From Elusimicrobiota bacterium (lineage in GTDB: Bacteria; Elusimicrobiota; UBA8919), in contig DMMW01000017.1 of the NCBI GenBank assembly GCA_003452965.1, forward strand, positions 1 through 20,985: DNA of 20,985 nucleotides, given 5' to 3'. The notes under the pieces are model-generated. The model searched no databases, was not told the DNA's origin, and saw nothing but the letters and a program-made list of their open reading frames with translations. The position numbers and the translations under genes were made by a program. This document shows positions 1 through 6,893 of the stretch, in pieces. Positions within the stretch are counted from its first letter, which is position 1; the number at the start of each line of letters is the position of its first letter.

Positions 1-2035
1 AGCAATAGACAATTCTGATAATATTTGGATATGTACCTATAGTAGTGGTGTTTTTAAATTTGATGGCACAAATTGGACAAATTATACTACAAGTGATGGT
101 CTTGCAGAAAATCAGGTATTATCAATATCTATTGATAATGAAGACAATAAATGGTTCGGAACCGGAAGTGGAGCGATATCTAAATTTGATGATACAAATT
201 GGACTACATATACATATCCTAATTATTATAATTTATATTTTGAAAATACGATGGCGATTGATGCTCAAGATAATAAATGGTTTGGGACTTATAATCGAGG
301 TGTTTATAAATATAATAATACAACATGGACAAATTATACTATTGAAAATGGTTTGGTAAATAATAATGTTAAATCAATAGCATTTGATAGTTATGGTAAT
401 AAATGGTTTGGAACATCTAATGGAATATCAAAATATGATGGTACAACATGGACAAATTATACTTCTACTGATAATATGAAACTCGATGTAAAAGCGATAG
501 CATTTGATAGTTATGGTAATAAATGGTTCGGCACGCTTGGTGGTGTATCTAAATTTGATGATATAAATTGGACATATTATACTACATTTCAAGGACTATC
601 TTTTGGAATAAATAGTATTAAAACATTGGCAGTGGATAGTTCCAATAATATATGGATAAATTATGTCCATTCTACAACTTCAATTAAATTTAAGAATGAT
701 ACTTATACACTATACAATTATCCATCTGGTATCAATGTAATAGTAATAGATAATGAGGGTAACAAATGGTTTGGTACTTCTAATGGTATATTTAAATATG
801 ACGGAATAACATGGACAACTTATACAACAATAGATGGTTTGGCAAATAATGATATTAGGGCAATAGCATTTGATAGGTACGGTAATAAATGGTTTGGTAC
901 TTGGGGTGGCGGAGTATCTAAGTTCGATGGTACTAATTGGACGACGTACACTTCTACTCATGGTCTTGTCAGTAATTATGTTCTTTCGATAGCAATAGAC
1001 GGTCAGGACAATAAATGGTTCGGTACTGGTGGTGGAGTGTCTAAGTTTAGCGGCGATAAATATTCAAATTATTATATTAAAGGAAATATAAAAAATTCTG
1101 CAGGTTTAGCAATGAATGGAGTAACTGTAAACTTAACAGGCGATATTGTAAATTCGGTTGTGACATCAGATAATGGTAATTATGAATTTTTAAATTTATC
1201 TACGGGAATATATAGAGTAAGTCCGGGTAAAACAAATTATTCATTCAGCCCAACCTATATAAGTACAACATCATTATCAAAAAATACAACTGATTGGGAT
1301 TTTGTTGGAACTATAATATCTACTACAAATTCAGTTTCACCAGCTAATGCAGTTACAATAACAATAAGTCCTGTATCAGGAGAAATAAAAGTAGAAATTT
1401 CAGAGAATACGTTTGCCGATAATACATTAATAACCATTTCAACATTTACATCTCCTATTTCAAATATTGAAAAAATAAAGGTTACAAATATTTGCATAGA
1501 AATAAATACCGATAAAGGGCAACAGCCTACTAAAGAAATAACAATAACAATTTGTTATAGACAAGGCGATATAGAGGGGTATGATGAAAATAAATTATGT
1601 ATAGGTAGATACGAGGATTCTATAGGCAAATGGGTTGCTTTACCTTCTACTATAGACCGTGACTATAAAAAAGTTACTGCAAAAACAAAACATTTATCAA
1701 AATTTGCATTAATACAACTTGTTCCGGCTGTTGATTTAAAAAATACAACTGTTTATCCCAATCCTTATAAACCTGAGGATGCAAGATATGGCGATACATC
1801 GCTTGGAATGGGCATAGTTTTTTCAGGACTTACTGCAAATGCAAAGATAAAGATATTTAATATTGCTGGTGAATTAATAAATGAATTAGAAGAGACTAAT
1901 GGTAATGGTAATTGTTTATGGGATACAAAAAATAAAGAGGGTAATAAGGTAGCGAGTGGAGTATATTTATATTATATAATCAATCCTGAGGATAATTCAC
2001 AAAAGTCAAAAGGCAAGTTTGCAATAATAAGATGA
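1..2035 (+). CDS. Secreted beta-propeller protein with C-terminal FlgD/T9SS-like domain (5' end missing)
   Basis: The frame is open from base 2, so the start lies outside the window; the ATG at 251 is internal. About 677 codons are visible. Bases 2 to ~1066 encode nine repeats of about 40 residues with the core IxxDxxxNKWFGTxxGVSKFDGTxWTxYTxxxGL, matching two-component-regulator-type propeller repeats; the sixth is degenerate (NIWINYVHS). Next comes a carboxypeptidase-regulatory-like beta domain (bases ~1075-1260, GNIKNSAGLAMNGVTVNLTG), then a second beta-rich segment (~1330-1725). The C-terminus (~1735-2032) carries VYPNPYKPEDARYGD, KIKIFNIAGELI and VASGVYLYYI, as in FlgD-like or type IX-type C-terminal domains. 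By family it should be an exported or surface protein whose propeller binds a ligand or partner. No histidine kinase domain follows, so signalling is unlikely. The substrate is unknown. Confidence 0.85.
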   Translation, partial: AIDNSDNIWICTYSSGVFKFDGTNWTNYTTSDGLAENQVLSISIDNEDNKWFGTGSGAISKFDDTNWTTYTYPNYYNLYFENTMAIDAQDNKWFGTYNRGVYKYNNTTWTNYTIENGLVNNNVKSIAFDSYGNKWFGTSNGISKYDGTTWTNYTSTDNMKLDVKAIAFDSYGNKWFGTLGGVSKFDDINWTYYTTFQGLSFGINSIKTLAVDSSNNIWINYVHSTTSIKFKNDTYTLYNYPSGINVIVIDNEGNKWFGTSNGIFKYDGITWTTYTTIDGLANNDIRAIAFDRYGNKWFGTWGGGVSKFDGTNWTTYTSTHGLVSNYVLSIAIDGQDNKWFGTGGGVSKFSGDKYSNYYIKGNIKNSAGLAMNGVTVNLTGDIVNSVVTSDNGNYEFLNLSTGIYRVSPGKTNYSFSPTYISTTSLSKNTTDWDFVGTIISTTNSVSPANAVTITISPVSGEIKVEISENTFADNTLITISTFTSPISNIEKIKVTNICIEINTDKGQQPTKEITITICYRQGDIEGYDENKLCIGRYEDSIGKWVALPSTIDRDYKKVTAKTKHLSKFALIQLVPAVDLKNTTVYPNPYKPEDARYGDTSLGMGIVFSGLTANAKIKIFNIAGELINELEETNGNGNCLWDTKNKEGNKVASGVYLYYIINPEDNSQKSKGKFAIIR

Positions 2036-2072
2036 GAATAAAAAATGTAGTCTTTAATTAGCATAATATTTC

Positions 2073-2114
2073 CTTGATACGAAGTTCGGTATGATTCTAT
2101 TTCACTCACCACAG
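2073..2114 (+). repeat. Left copy of imperfect ~40-bp direct repeat flanking the AAA ATPase gene
   Basis: Bases 2073-2114 align with 3479-3517. The last 22 nt (2093-2114, GATTCTATTTCACTCACC then ACAG) match 3496-3517 with one mismatch. The preceding part (CTTGATACG..TTC) matches with about four mismatches and a 3-nt gap. The two copies bracket the AAA/DUF4143 ATPase gene, as expected for old cassette boundaries or a target duplication. Confidence 0.6.
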
Positions 2115-2277
2115 GATGCCCAGTATCAACTCTGCCGCCCTTGGCGAGCCTTTCGCCTCACTTAAGCTCCGGCGAAGCAGGCGTCCCTTTGGGGAGGGAG
2201 CCTATTAAAGGAGTATGAATTGATTTTTCCTTCCTAATTTGATAAAATGTTACTATAATAAAAAATTAACTAATAAT

Positions 2278-2318
2278 TTCAAGGATTACAACTCCTTGAA
2301 ATTGACATATTTCAAGGA
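2278..2318 (+). promoter_or_regulatory. Putative three-half-site operator
   Basis: TTCAAGGA (2278-2285) and TCCTTGAA (2293-2300) form a perfect 8-bp inverted repeat with a 7-nt spacer, ending just before the -35 hexamer. A third half-site, TTCAAGGA (2311-2318), lies between the -35 and -10 hexamers. A protein bound there would block RNA polymerase, so repression, perhaps autoregulatory, is the natural reading. The regulator is not identifiable. Confidence 0.6.
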
Positions 2319-2330
2319 ATATGGTATAAT
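2302..2330 (+). promoter_or_regulatory. Consensus sigma-70-type promoter driving a leaderless ATPase gene
   Basis: TTGACA (2302-2307), a 17-nt spacer, and TATAAT (2325-2330): both hexamers are perfect consensus at the optimal spacing. The ATG at 2340 begins only 9 nt after the -10 box, so a normal start site (about 2337) gives an mRNA with practically no 5' leader. No Shine-Dalgarno sequence exists, which fits leaderless translation. Confidence 0.85.
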
Positions 2331-2339
2331 TATCTCATT

Positions 2340-3467
2340 ATGAAAATACCAAGAATATATCAAAATCTGAATAAAAACCTTAAACCGAATAAAGCACTTA
2401 TAATCTATGGTCCGAGGCAGGTAGGAAAAACCACATTGCTTAAAGATTACTTGTCAGGTTGTAAGATGAAATATAAGCTGAGTTCAGGAGACAATATTAA
2501 TGTTCAGAATATATTCAATTCACAAGATTTTGATACAATTAGAGAATATGCCGAGGGATATGAACTCATTGCAATAGATGAAGCACAGAAAATAAAAAAT
2601 ATTGGATTGGGTTTAAAGATATTGGTTGATCAGGTTCCGGGAATCAAGGTTATAGCAACAGGTTCATCCTCTTTTGAATTAGCCGGGCAGGTCGGAGAGC
2701 CGCTTACAGGCAGGAAAATAACTCTGAATTTATTTCCAATTTCACAAATAGAGTTATCTAATTTAAATAACTTATCAGAGATTAAAGAAAGATTACCGGA
2801 ATGGCTTATATATGGTGGTTATCCTGAAGTTGTAGTGACAAAAAATAAAAAGGAAAAAAAGAAAATATTAGAAGAGATATTTCAGGCATATTTATTAAAA
2901 GATATTTTGGAATTGGAAAAGATAAAAAGTTCAAAAATTCTTCTTGATATGTTAAGATTGCTTGCTTTTCAGGTTGGTAGTGAAGTGTCTTTAACAGAAA
3001 TCGCACAACAAGTTGGAATAGATTATAAAACGGTTGCAAGATATCTTGATTTATTTGAGAAATCGTTTATTATTTATAATTTGCGGGGATATAGCAGAAA
3101 TTTAAGAAAAGAAGTTACAAAAAAAAGTAAATATTATTTTTATGACGTTGGTATTCGTAATGCCATAATATCTAATTTTAATGATTTGGAACTTAGAAAT
3201 GATGTTGGTAGTTTATGGGAAAATTTTATTTTTATTGAGCGTATGAAAAAAAGAGCGTACAAAGACATATTTGCAAATTGTTATTTCTGGCGGACGTGGG
3301 ACCAAAAAGAGATTGATTTGATTGAAGAGAGAGAAGGCAAGTTGCATGGTTATGAAATAAAATGGAGAGAAGTAAAACTTAAACCGCCGAAGGATTGGAT
3401 AGAAAATTATAAAAATTCAGATTATAAAGTTATAACAAGAAAAAACTATTTAGAATTTATAGCTTAG
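2340..3467 (+). CDS. AAA-family ATPase with DUF4143 / PD-(D/E)XK-like C-terminus
   Basis: 375 aa. The P-loop GPRQVGKT is at residues 24-31, Walker B IAIDEA has D80-E81, and a sensor-like IATGSSSFEL follows. A winged-helix-like segment (EVSLTEIAQQVGIDYKTVARYLDLFEKS) lies mid-protein. The C-terminal part has FWRTWDQKEIDLIE then GYEIKW: residues E324, D326, E339 and K341 resemble a PD-(D/E)XK nuclease core. This matches the large AAA_14/DUF4143 family, common in many copies in archaea and candidate-phylum bacteria and lacking a settled function; nucleic-acid processing or a toxin-antitoxin-like role has been suggested. The gene is an orphan with its own strong promoter and operator, is bracketed by imperfect repeats, and sits against a broken dapL, so it is probably a mobile accessory gene. 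Family assignment is firm; function is not. Confidence 0.9.
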   Translation: MKIPRIYQNLNKNLKPNKALIIYGPRQVGKTTLLKDYLSGCKMKYKLSSGDNINVQNIFNSQDFDTIREYAEGYELIAIDEAQKIKNIGLGLKILVDQVPGIKVIATGSSSFELAGQVGEPLTGRKITLNLFPISQIELSNLNNLSEIKERLPEWLIYGGYPEVVVTKNKKEKKKILEEIFQAYLLKDILELEKIKSSKILLDMLRLLAFQVGSEVSLTEIAQQVGIDYKTVARYLDLFEKSFIIYNLRGYSRNLRKEVTKKSKYYFYDVGIRNAIISNFNDLELRNDVGSLWENFIFIERMKKRAYKDIFANCYFWRTWDQKEIDLIEEREGKLHGYEIKWREVKLKPPKDWIENYKNSDYKVITRKNYLEFIA

Positions 3468-3478
3468 TTATACATTTT

Positions 3479-3517
3479 CTTAATACGTTCAGCAGGATTC
3501 GATTTCACTCACCACAG
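3479..3517 (+). repeat. Right copy of imperfect ~40-bp direct repeat flanking the AAA ATPase gene
   Basis: Partner of 2073-2114; the 22-nt core at 3496-3517 has one mismatch to the left copy. It begins 12 nt after the ATPase stop codon and abuts the dapL remnant directly. Confidence 0.6.
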
Positions 3518-3522
3518 TTGGG

Positions 3523-3666
3523 AAACTGTTAGACGAAGCAGGTATTGTCTGTACACCCGGCAACGGTTTTGGACCCTCCGGCGAGGGTTATATAAGATTC
3601 GCCTTAACAGTTCCGGAAGCCCACCTCAAACAAGCTGTAGAACGCATCTCAAAAATCAAGTGGTAG
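3523..3666 (+). pseudogene. dapL: 3' remnant of LL-diaminopimelate aminotransferase (dapL-like)
   Basis: The frame starting AAA at 3523 and ending TAG at 3664-3666 reads KLLDEAGIVCTPGNGFGP, then SGEGYIRFALTV and a helix ending in W. This is the conserved C-terminus of DapL-type class I/II aminotransferases (TPGNGFGPSGEGYIRFAL). Only 47 codons remain of a family normally about 400 aa. The PLP-lysine domain is absent, and the frame is closed by a stop at 3481-3483 with no start codon of its own. Base composition is richer in G+C than the neighbours. The break coincides with the right-hand repeat of the ATPase cassette, so the cassette insertion or a later rearrangement probably removed the 5' part. 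DapL catalyses the one-step route from tetrahydrodipicolinate to LL-DAP for lysine and peptidoglycan; this copy cannot be functional. Confidence 0.8.
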
Positions 3667-3809
3667 CCCCGTTTTTTATATTTGGAAAAAGGGGACAGAT
3701 CCTATATATTTACCCGCCTTTGCAGAAAGCCGTAAAGTGGAATTATTTGCATAAATAAATCATCATCAAATATCTTAAAAAATAAATGTTTCTATTTTAC
3801 TTTTTTTCC
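3667..3809. other. AT-rich intergenic sequence with a CCCC/GGGG hairpin
   Basis: Immediately after the dapL remnant, CCCC (3667-3670) and TTTTT can pair with AAAAA (3686-3690) and GGGG (3691-3694), with one bulged G. The following GGGGACAGATCC resembles palindromic repeats I associate with REP-type elements of candidate-phylum genomes, but one copy proves nothing. The rest, up to the rsmD promoter, is featureless AT-rich sequence with no open frame. Confidence 0.35.
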
Positions 3810-3838
3810 TTGATTTAAGCTGTTTTTATTTGTATAAT
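3810..3838 (+). promoter_or_regulatory. Promoter of the rsmD-argB-argD-folK-GGDEF run
   Basis: TTGATT (3810-3815), a 17-nt spacer, and TATAAT (3833-3838). The -10 is perfect and the -35 matches four of six positions. Transcription would start near 3845, leaving about 65 nt of leader before the rsmD ATG. That leader contains the terminator-like hairpin at 3865-3896. Confidence 0.65.
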
Positions 3839-3856
3839 TTACTGAGTTTCGCATAA

Positions 3857-3896
3857 ATCAAAATCAACTTTTGATGTATAAAAGTTGTATTTTTTT
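3857..3896 (+). terminator. Terminator hairpin with competing upstream hairpin (attenuator-like)
   Basis: CAACTTTT (3865-3872) pairs perfectly with AAAAGTTG (3880-3887) across a 7-nt loop, followed by TA and seven T (3890-3896): an intrinsic-terminator shape, though the stem is AT-rich. Alternatively ATCAAAA (3857-3863) pairs with TTTTGAT (3869-3875), which would dissolve the first stem. It lies between a good promoter and the rsmD start, so it is more likely a leader attenuator than the end of an upstream transcript. Confidence 0.5.
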
Positions 3897-3910
3897 CATT
3901 TGTGAATTTT

Positions 3911-4480
3911 ATGGCACTTAAGATTATTGCAGGTCAGTTTAAGGGACGGAATTTACTTCTTCCGACAGATTTATCTACTAGGCCGCTTTTAATGAGAGCA
4001 AAAAAATCGCTTTTTGATATTTTGACTCCAAAAATAATAGGTTCTGTTTTTCTTGATTTGTTTGCAGGTACAGGTTCAGTAGGTATAGAAGCGTTGTCGC
4101 GCGGTGCAAAGAAAGTTGTTTTTGTTGAAAATGGCAGAGAGTGTGTAAAGTTAATTGAAGAGAATTTAAAGAATTTGGGTGTTTCCGACAAAGCGGAAGT
4201 TTTACGGTATGATGCGGCGCAACCGAATTTTCTGAATGAAAAGTTTGATATTATTTTTATCGGGCCACCGTATTCTATGAAGAATTTAGCTGTAGTGATT
4301 GAAAAATCAGAGGTTTTGCTTGCAAGAAACGGGATTATAATAGGGCAACACCAATTCAGGGAAATGCTTCCAGAAAAATTAGGGGAAATGGGTATGTATC
4401 GGCAGGAGAAATACGGTGATATGAGGTTGTCATTTTTTTCTCGCTCAGATTCCCAGAGCAAGAAAAACTCCCACGACTAA
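3911..4480 (+). CDS. rsmD: 16S rRNA (guanine966-N2)-methyltransferase RsmD
   Basis: 189 aa from the ATG at 3911. A GTG at 3902 is possible, but family members start close to the (M)xxIIAGxFKGR motif, which begins four codons in here. The family transfers a methyl group from SAM to N2 of G966 in 16S rRNA on the 30S subunit. Visible: LKIIAGQFKGRNL; RPLLMRAKKSLFDIL, where related enzymes read RPTxxRvrealFniL; motif I FLDLFAGTGSVGIEALSRGA; the VVFVEN acidic loop; and motif IV. Motif IV here reads FIGPPY, where RsmD usually has DPPY or NPPY/F, so the catalytic-loop Asp/Asn is replaced by Gly (GGG codon). The tail after RLSFFSR is polar. It is the first gene of the promoter-proximal run; the next gene, argB, is separated by a palindromic element. 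Confidence 0.9.
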   Translation: MALKIIAGQFKGRNLLLPTDLSTRPLLMRAKKSLFDILTPKIIGSVFLDLFAGTGSVGIEALSRGAKKVVFVENGRECVKLIEENLKNLGVSDKAEVLRYDAAQPNFLNEKFDIIFIGPPYSMKNLAVVIEKSEVLLARNGIIIGQHQFREMLPEKLGEMGMYRQEKYGDMRLSFFSRSDSQSKKNSHD

Positions 4481-4536
4481 TTTTGCTCCCCCGAGTTTTG
4501 TCTGTGACAAAATTGATAGGGGGGATTGGAGCAAAA
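4481..4536. repeat. Nested palindromic element between rsmD and argB
   Basis: Three nested arms: TTTTGCTCC (4481-4489) with GGAGCAAAA (4528-4536); C-run 4490-4492 with G-run 4519-4524; TTTTGTC (4496-4502) with GACAAAA (4506-4512) around a TGT loop. It starts on the base after the rsmD stop codon. No T tract follows on the + strand. It could be an mRNA-stabilising or attenuating hairpin, or a small dispersed repeat. Confidence 0.6.
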
Positions 4537-4561
4537 CTGTGCGGGGTAATTCATTAAAATT

Positions 4562-5266
4562 ATGAAAAATATAATCGTTATAAAATACGGCGGCAGTTTA
4601 ATGGACGATAAAAATGCCGAAAAGGCAGTTTTGAGAAATGTTTTGCGATTTTCTAAGAAATATTCCGTTATTGTTGTTCATGGCGGTGGCAAGGATATTA
4701 CAAAAGCATTAAATAAAGCGAATATAGAAACAAAATTCGTTAACGGGCTAAGATATACCGACGGTAAAGCGATAAAAATAGTTGAGAAAGTGTTGGAAAG
4801 TATCCAGATAAGAATAGCAAAGAAATTAAAAAATGCGATAGCACTGAAAAAAGCGTTTTTAGGTGTTAAGATTAATAGTTTGGGATATGTTGGCAGGTTT
4901 TGTTGTGCAAAAGTCCAAATGATAAATAGTGTTATTGAAGAAGGGAAGATTGCGGTTATTTCCCCGATAGGGAAGACGAAGAAAGAACAGATTCTTAATT
5001 TTAATGCAGATGAGGTGGCAAGTGGAATCGCCACGATATATAAAGCGAAAAAATTGATTTTTTTTACAGATGTTAAGGGTGTTCTCGATAGTAACAAAAA
5101 AACTATATCAAATATTAAGATATCCGATGTTGATAATTTAATTAAAGAGAGTGTTATTACGGGAGGTATGATACCAAAGGTCAGGGGATGCGCCGAAGCA
5201 GTGAAAAACGGAGTAAAAGAGGTTGATATTTTTGATGTTAGACTTAAAGGAACAAAAATAATATGA
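4562..5266 (+). CDS. argB: Acetylglutamate kinase (short form)
   Basis: 234 aa. ArgB phosphorylates N-acetyl-L-glutamate with ATP, the second step of cyclic or linear arginine synthesis, in the cytoplasm. Amino-acid kinase motifs are in order: KYGGSLMDD (Lys near the N-terminus), VVHGGGKDI, VNGLRYTDG, VISPIG, LNFNADEVASGIA, LIFFTDVKGVLD and ITGGMIPKV. The usual length is 255-300 aa; the shortening is in the middle, where the KDGGLI-type stretch is reduced to KINSLGYVG, and at the C-terminus, which stops at GTKII. Substrate-binding motifs remain, so it is probably active. A [LysW]-aminoadipate kinase is a less likely alternative, since no LysW is nearby. It shares ATGA with argD (4-nt overlap), so the two are translationally coupled. 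No clear Shine-Dalgarno sequence precedes it. Confidence 0.9.
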   Translation: MKNIIVIKYGGSLMDDKNAEKAVLRNVLRFSKKYSVIVVHGGGKDITKALNKANIETKFVNGLRYTDGKAIKIVEKVLESIQIRIAKKLKNAIALKKAFLGVKINSLGYVGRFCCAKVQMINSVIEEGKIAVISPIGKTKKEQILNFNADEVASGIATIYKAKKLIFFTDVKGVLDSNKKTISNIKISDVDNLIKESVITGGMIPKVRGCAEAVKNGVKEVDIFDVRLKGTKII

Positions 5267-6426
5267 GTTATTTGAATTCGGAAAAAAAATATGTTTTTCA
5301 GACTTACAAGAGATATCAAATTTTATTTGTTAAAGGTAAAGGTAAATATCTTTGGGATGATAAAGGAAAAAAATATTTGGATTTCTTGTCGGGGATTTCG
5401 GTATGTTCCACAGGTCACTGTAATCCAAAGGTTGTTGAGGCGATTCAGAAACAGAGTGGAAAGCTGATTCATGTATCCAATCTTTTTTATATTAAGCCGC
5501 AGATTGAGCTTGCGAAAATGCTTTCTAATATTTCTTTTGGCGGCAAAGTTTTTTTCTCCAACTCGGGTGCGGAGGCAAATGAATGTGCAATAAAATTAGC
5601 AAGAAAATGGGGCGACGGCAGGTATGAAATTATTTCATTTAATAATTCGTTTCACGGTAGGACGATAGCAACGCTTTCCGCAACCGGCCAGAAAAAATTC
5701 TCAAAAGGTTTTGAACCGCTTTTGAGTGGTTTTAAGTTTGCTGATTTAAATGATATTTCTTCGGTAGAAAGACTGATAAACAATAAAACCTGTGCCGTTA
5801 TTGTTGAACCTATCCAGGGAGAAGGCGGGGTATGTTTGGCTACTAAAGAGTTTTTGACAGATTTGAAAAGAATTTGTAAAAAGAATAATATTCTTTTGAT
5901 TTTTGACGAGATTCAATGCGGATTAGGAAGGACGGGAAAAATATTCGCATATAAAAATTACGGAATAGAACCCGATATTATTACACTTGCAAAATCTTTG
6001 GGCGGCGGATTACCTATTGCTGCAACAATAGCAAAGAAAGGGATTGCAGAAATACTGAGCTATGGAAGTCACGGTTCTACGTTCGGTGGAAATCCTGTTT
6101 GTTGTGCAGCGGCACTTGAGGTGCTAAAGATTGTTAATAATAAAAAAGTACTGAAGAATGTTGAAATTACCGGAAAATATTTTTTGGATAAATTAAATAT
6201 TTTACAAGAAAAGTATAATTTTATAAAAGAAGTCAGAGGGCTCGGGTTTATTATCGGTATTGAGCTTAATATTGACGGTAAGGAAATTGTGAAAAGATGC
6301 CTTCAAAGAGGACTTATTATAAATTGTACGCAGGATAAGGTATTGCGGTTTTTACCGCCGTTAATTATAAATAAAAAAGATGTTGATGCAGCTATTTCTA
6401 TTTTGGAAGATTCTTTTATTGAATGA
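5263..6426 (+). CDS. argD: Acetylornithine aminotransferase
   Basis: 387 aa, normal length. It is a PLP class III aminotransferase that converts N-acetylglutamate semialdehyde to N-acetylornithine with glutamate as donor. Visible: NSGAEANECAIKLAR, the FHGRT motif, the IFDEIQCGLGRTG cofactor-binding Asp region, and the Schiff-base lysine K244 in ITLAKSLGGGLP, followed by GSHGSTFGGNPV and C-terminal RGLGFIIGIEL. It overlaps argB by 4 nt upstream and folK by 4 nt downstream (ATGA both times). The other arginine genes are elsewhere. Ornithine or GABA aminotransferases are similar, but the argB neighbour supports ArgD. Confidence 0.95.
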   Translation: MSYLNSEKKYVFQTYKRYQILFVKGKGKYLWDDKGKKYLDFLSGISVCSTGHCNPKVVEAIQKQSGKLIHVSNLFYIKPQIELAKMLSNISFGGKVFFSNSGAEANECAIKLARKWGDGRYEIISFNNSFHGRTIATLSATGQKKFSKGFEPLLSGFKFADLNDISSVERLINNKTCAVIVEPIQGEGGVCLATKEFLTDLKRICKKNNILLIFDEIQCGLGRTGKIFAYKNYGIEPDIITLAKSLGGGLPIAATIAKKGIAEILSYGSHGSTFGGNPVCCAAALEVLKIVNNKKVLKNVEITGKYFLDKLNILQEKYNFIKEVRGLGFIIGIELNIDGKEIVKRCLQRGLIINCTQDKVLRFLPPLIINKKDVDAAISILEDSFIE

Positions 6427-6881
6427 AGAATAAAACAAATATCGTTTTTGTGGGGCTTGGTTCTAATAGGGGAGAAAAGAAAAAAAATATACTAAAGTCA
6501 ATCGAACTTTTAAAAAAGTATCATCAGAAAATTTTAAAGATTTCTTCTTTTTACAGGACGGAACCGTATGGATGTAAGAATCAAAATACTTTTTTAAATG
6601 CAATTGTTAAATTAAAAACCGAATTATCTCCAAAAGAATTTTTATTTATTTGTAAAAATATAGAAAAAGTTATCGGTAGAAAAAAAAGTTTCAGATGGGG
6701 TCCAAGAGAAATAGATTTAGATATTTTGTTTTTCGGAAAAAAGGTTATTAAAAGCAGAATTCTTACAATCCCGCATAAGGATTTGCATAACAGGGAGTTT
6801 GTTTTAAAACCATTAAAAGAGATTTCACCGGGGTTAGTCCATCCCGTATTAAGAAAAAGGATTTCAAGAATAAAGAGTTAG
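6423..6881 (+). CDS. folK: 2-amino-4-hydroxy-6-hydroxymethyldihydropteridine pyrophosphokinase
   Basis: 152 aa, usual HPPK length. It transfers pyrophosphate from ATP to 6-hydroxymethyl-7,8-dihydropterin, just before dihydropteroate synthase in folate synthesis. Visible: FVGLGSNRGEKKKNI at the N-terminus, SSFYRTEPYG, NTFLNAIV, the diagnostic RWGPREIDLDILFFG with the two magnesium-binding Asp residues, and IPHKDLHNREFVLKPL. The start ATG lies in the ATGA overlap with argD. No folP or folB is seen nearby, so the gene travels with arginine genes rather than a folate cluster. Confidence 0.97.
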   Translation: MKNKTNIVFVGLGSNRGEKKKNILKSIELLKKYHQKILKISSFYRTEPYGCKNQNTFLNAIVKLKTELSPKEFLFICKNIEKVIGRKKSFRWGPREIDLDILFFGKKVIKSRILTIPHKDLHNREFVLKPLKEISPGLVHPVLRKRISRIKS

Positions 6882-6893
6882 GGATTATAATTA

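Larger units (their letters stand above)
2036..2339. other. Intergenic accessory segment with GC-rich structured stretch
   Basis: No convincing gene. Bases 2101-2205 are clearly richer in G+C than everything around them. They hold short inverted repeats: GGCGA (2143-2147) with TCGCC (2153-2157), GCTCC (2166-2170) with GGAGC (2197-2201), and TCCC (2184-2187) with GGGA (2192-2195). The segment begins with a 22-nt motif (2093-2114) that recurs after the ATPase gene. Bases 2206-2277 are plain AT-rich sequence, and the rest is the operator and promoter of the ATPase gene. It may be a copy of a dispersed repeat of this genome; I cannot test that from one window. Confidence 0.5.

Noticed and set aside
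45..359. Overlapping 104-codon + strand frame at the window start
   Set aside because: It is a shifted reading of the propeller repeats; the frame beginning at base 2 carries the recognisable repeat motifs.
330..1060. CRISPR-like periodic repeats
   Set aside because: The ~120-nt periodicity is in coding frame and follows the propeller repeats; there are no short conserved repeats with unique spacers.
3667..3694. Rho-independent terminator after the dapL remnant
   Set aside because: The stem ends in GGGGACAG with no following T tract on the + strand, so it does not have terminator form.
3934..4461. 175-codon antisense frame opposite rsmD
   Set aside because: No known motifs and no start signals; RsmD on the + strand explains the sequence.
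4678..5319. 213-codon antisense frame opposite argB
   Set aside because: Hydrophobic-looking shadow of an AT-rich gene; ArgB motifs on the + strand are decisive.
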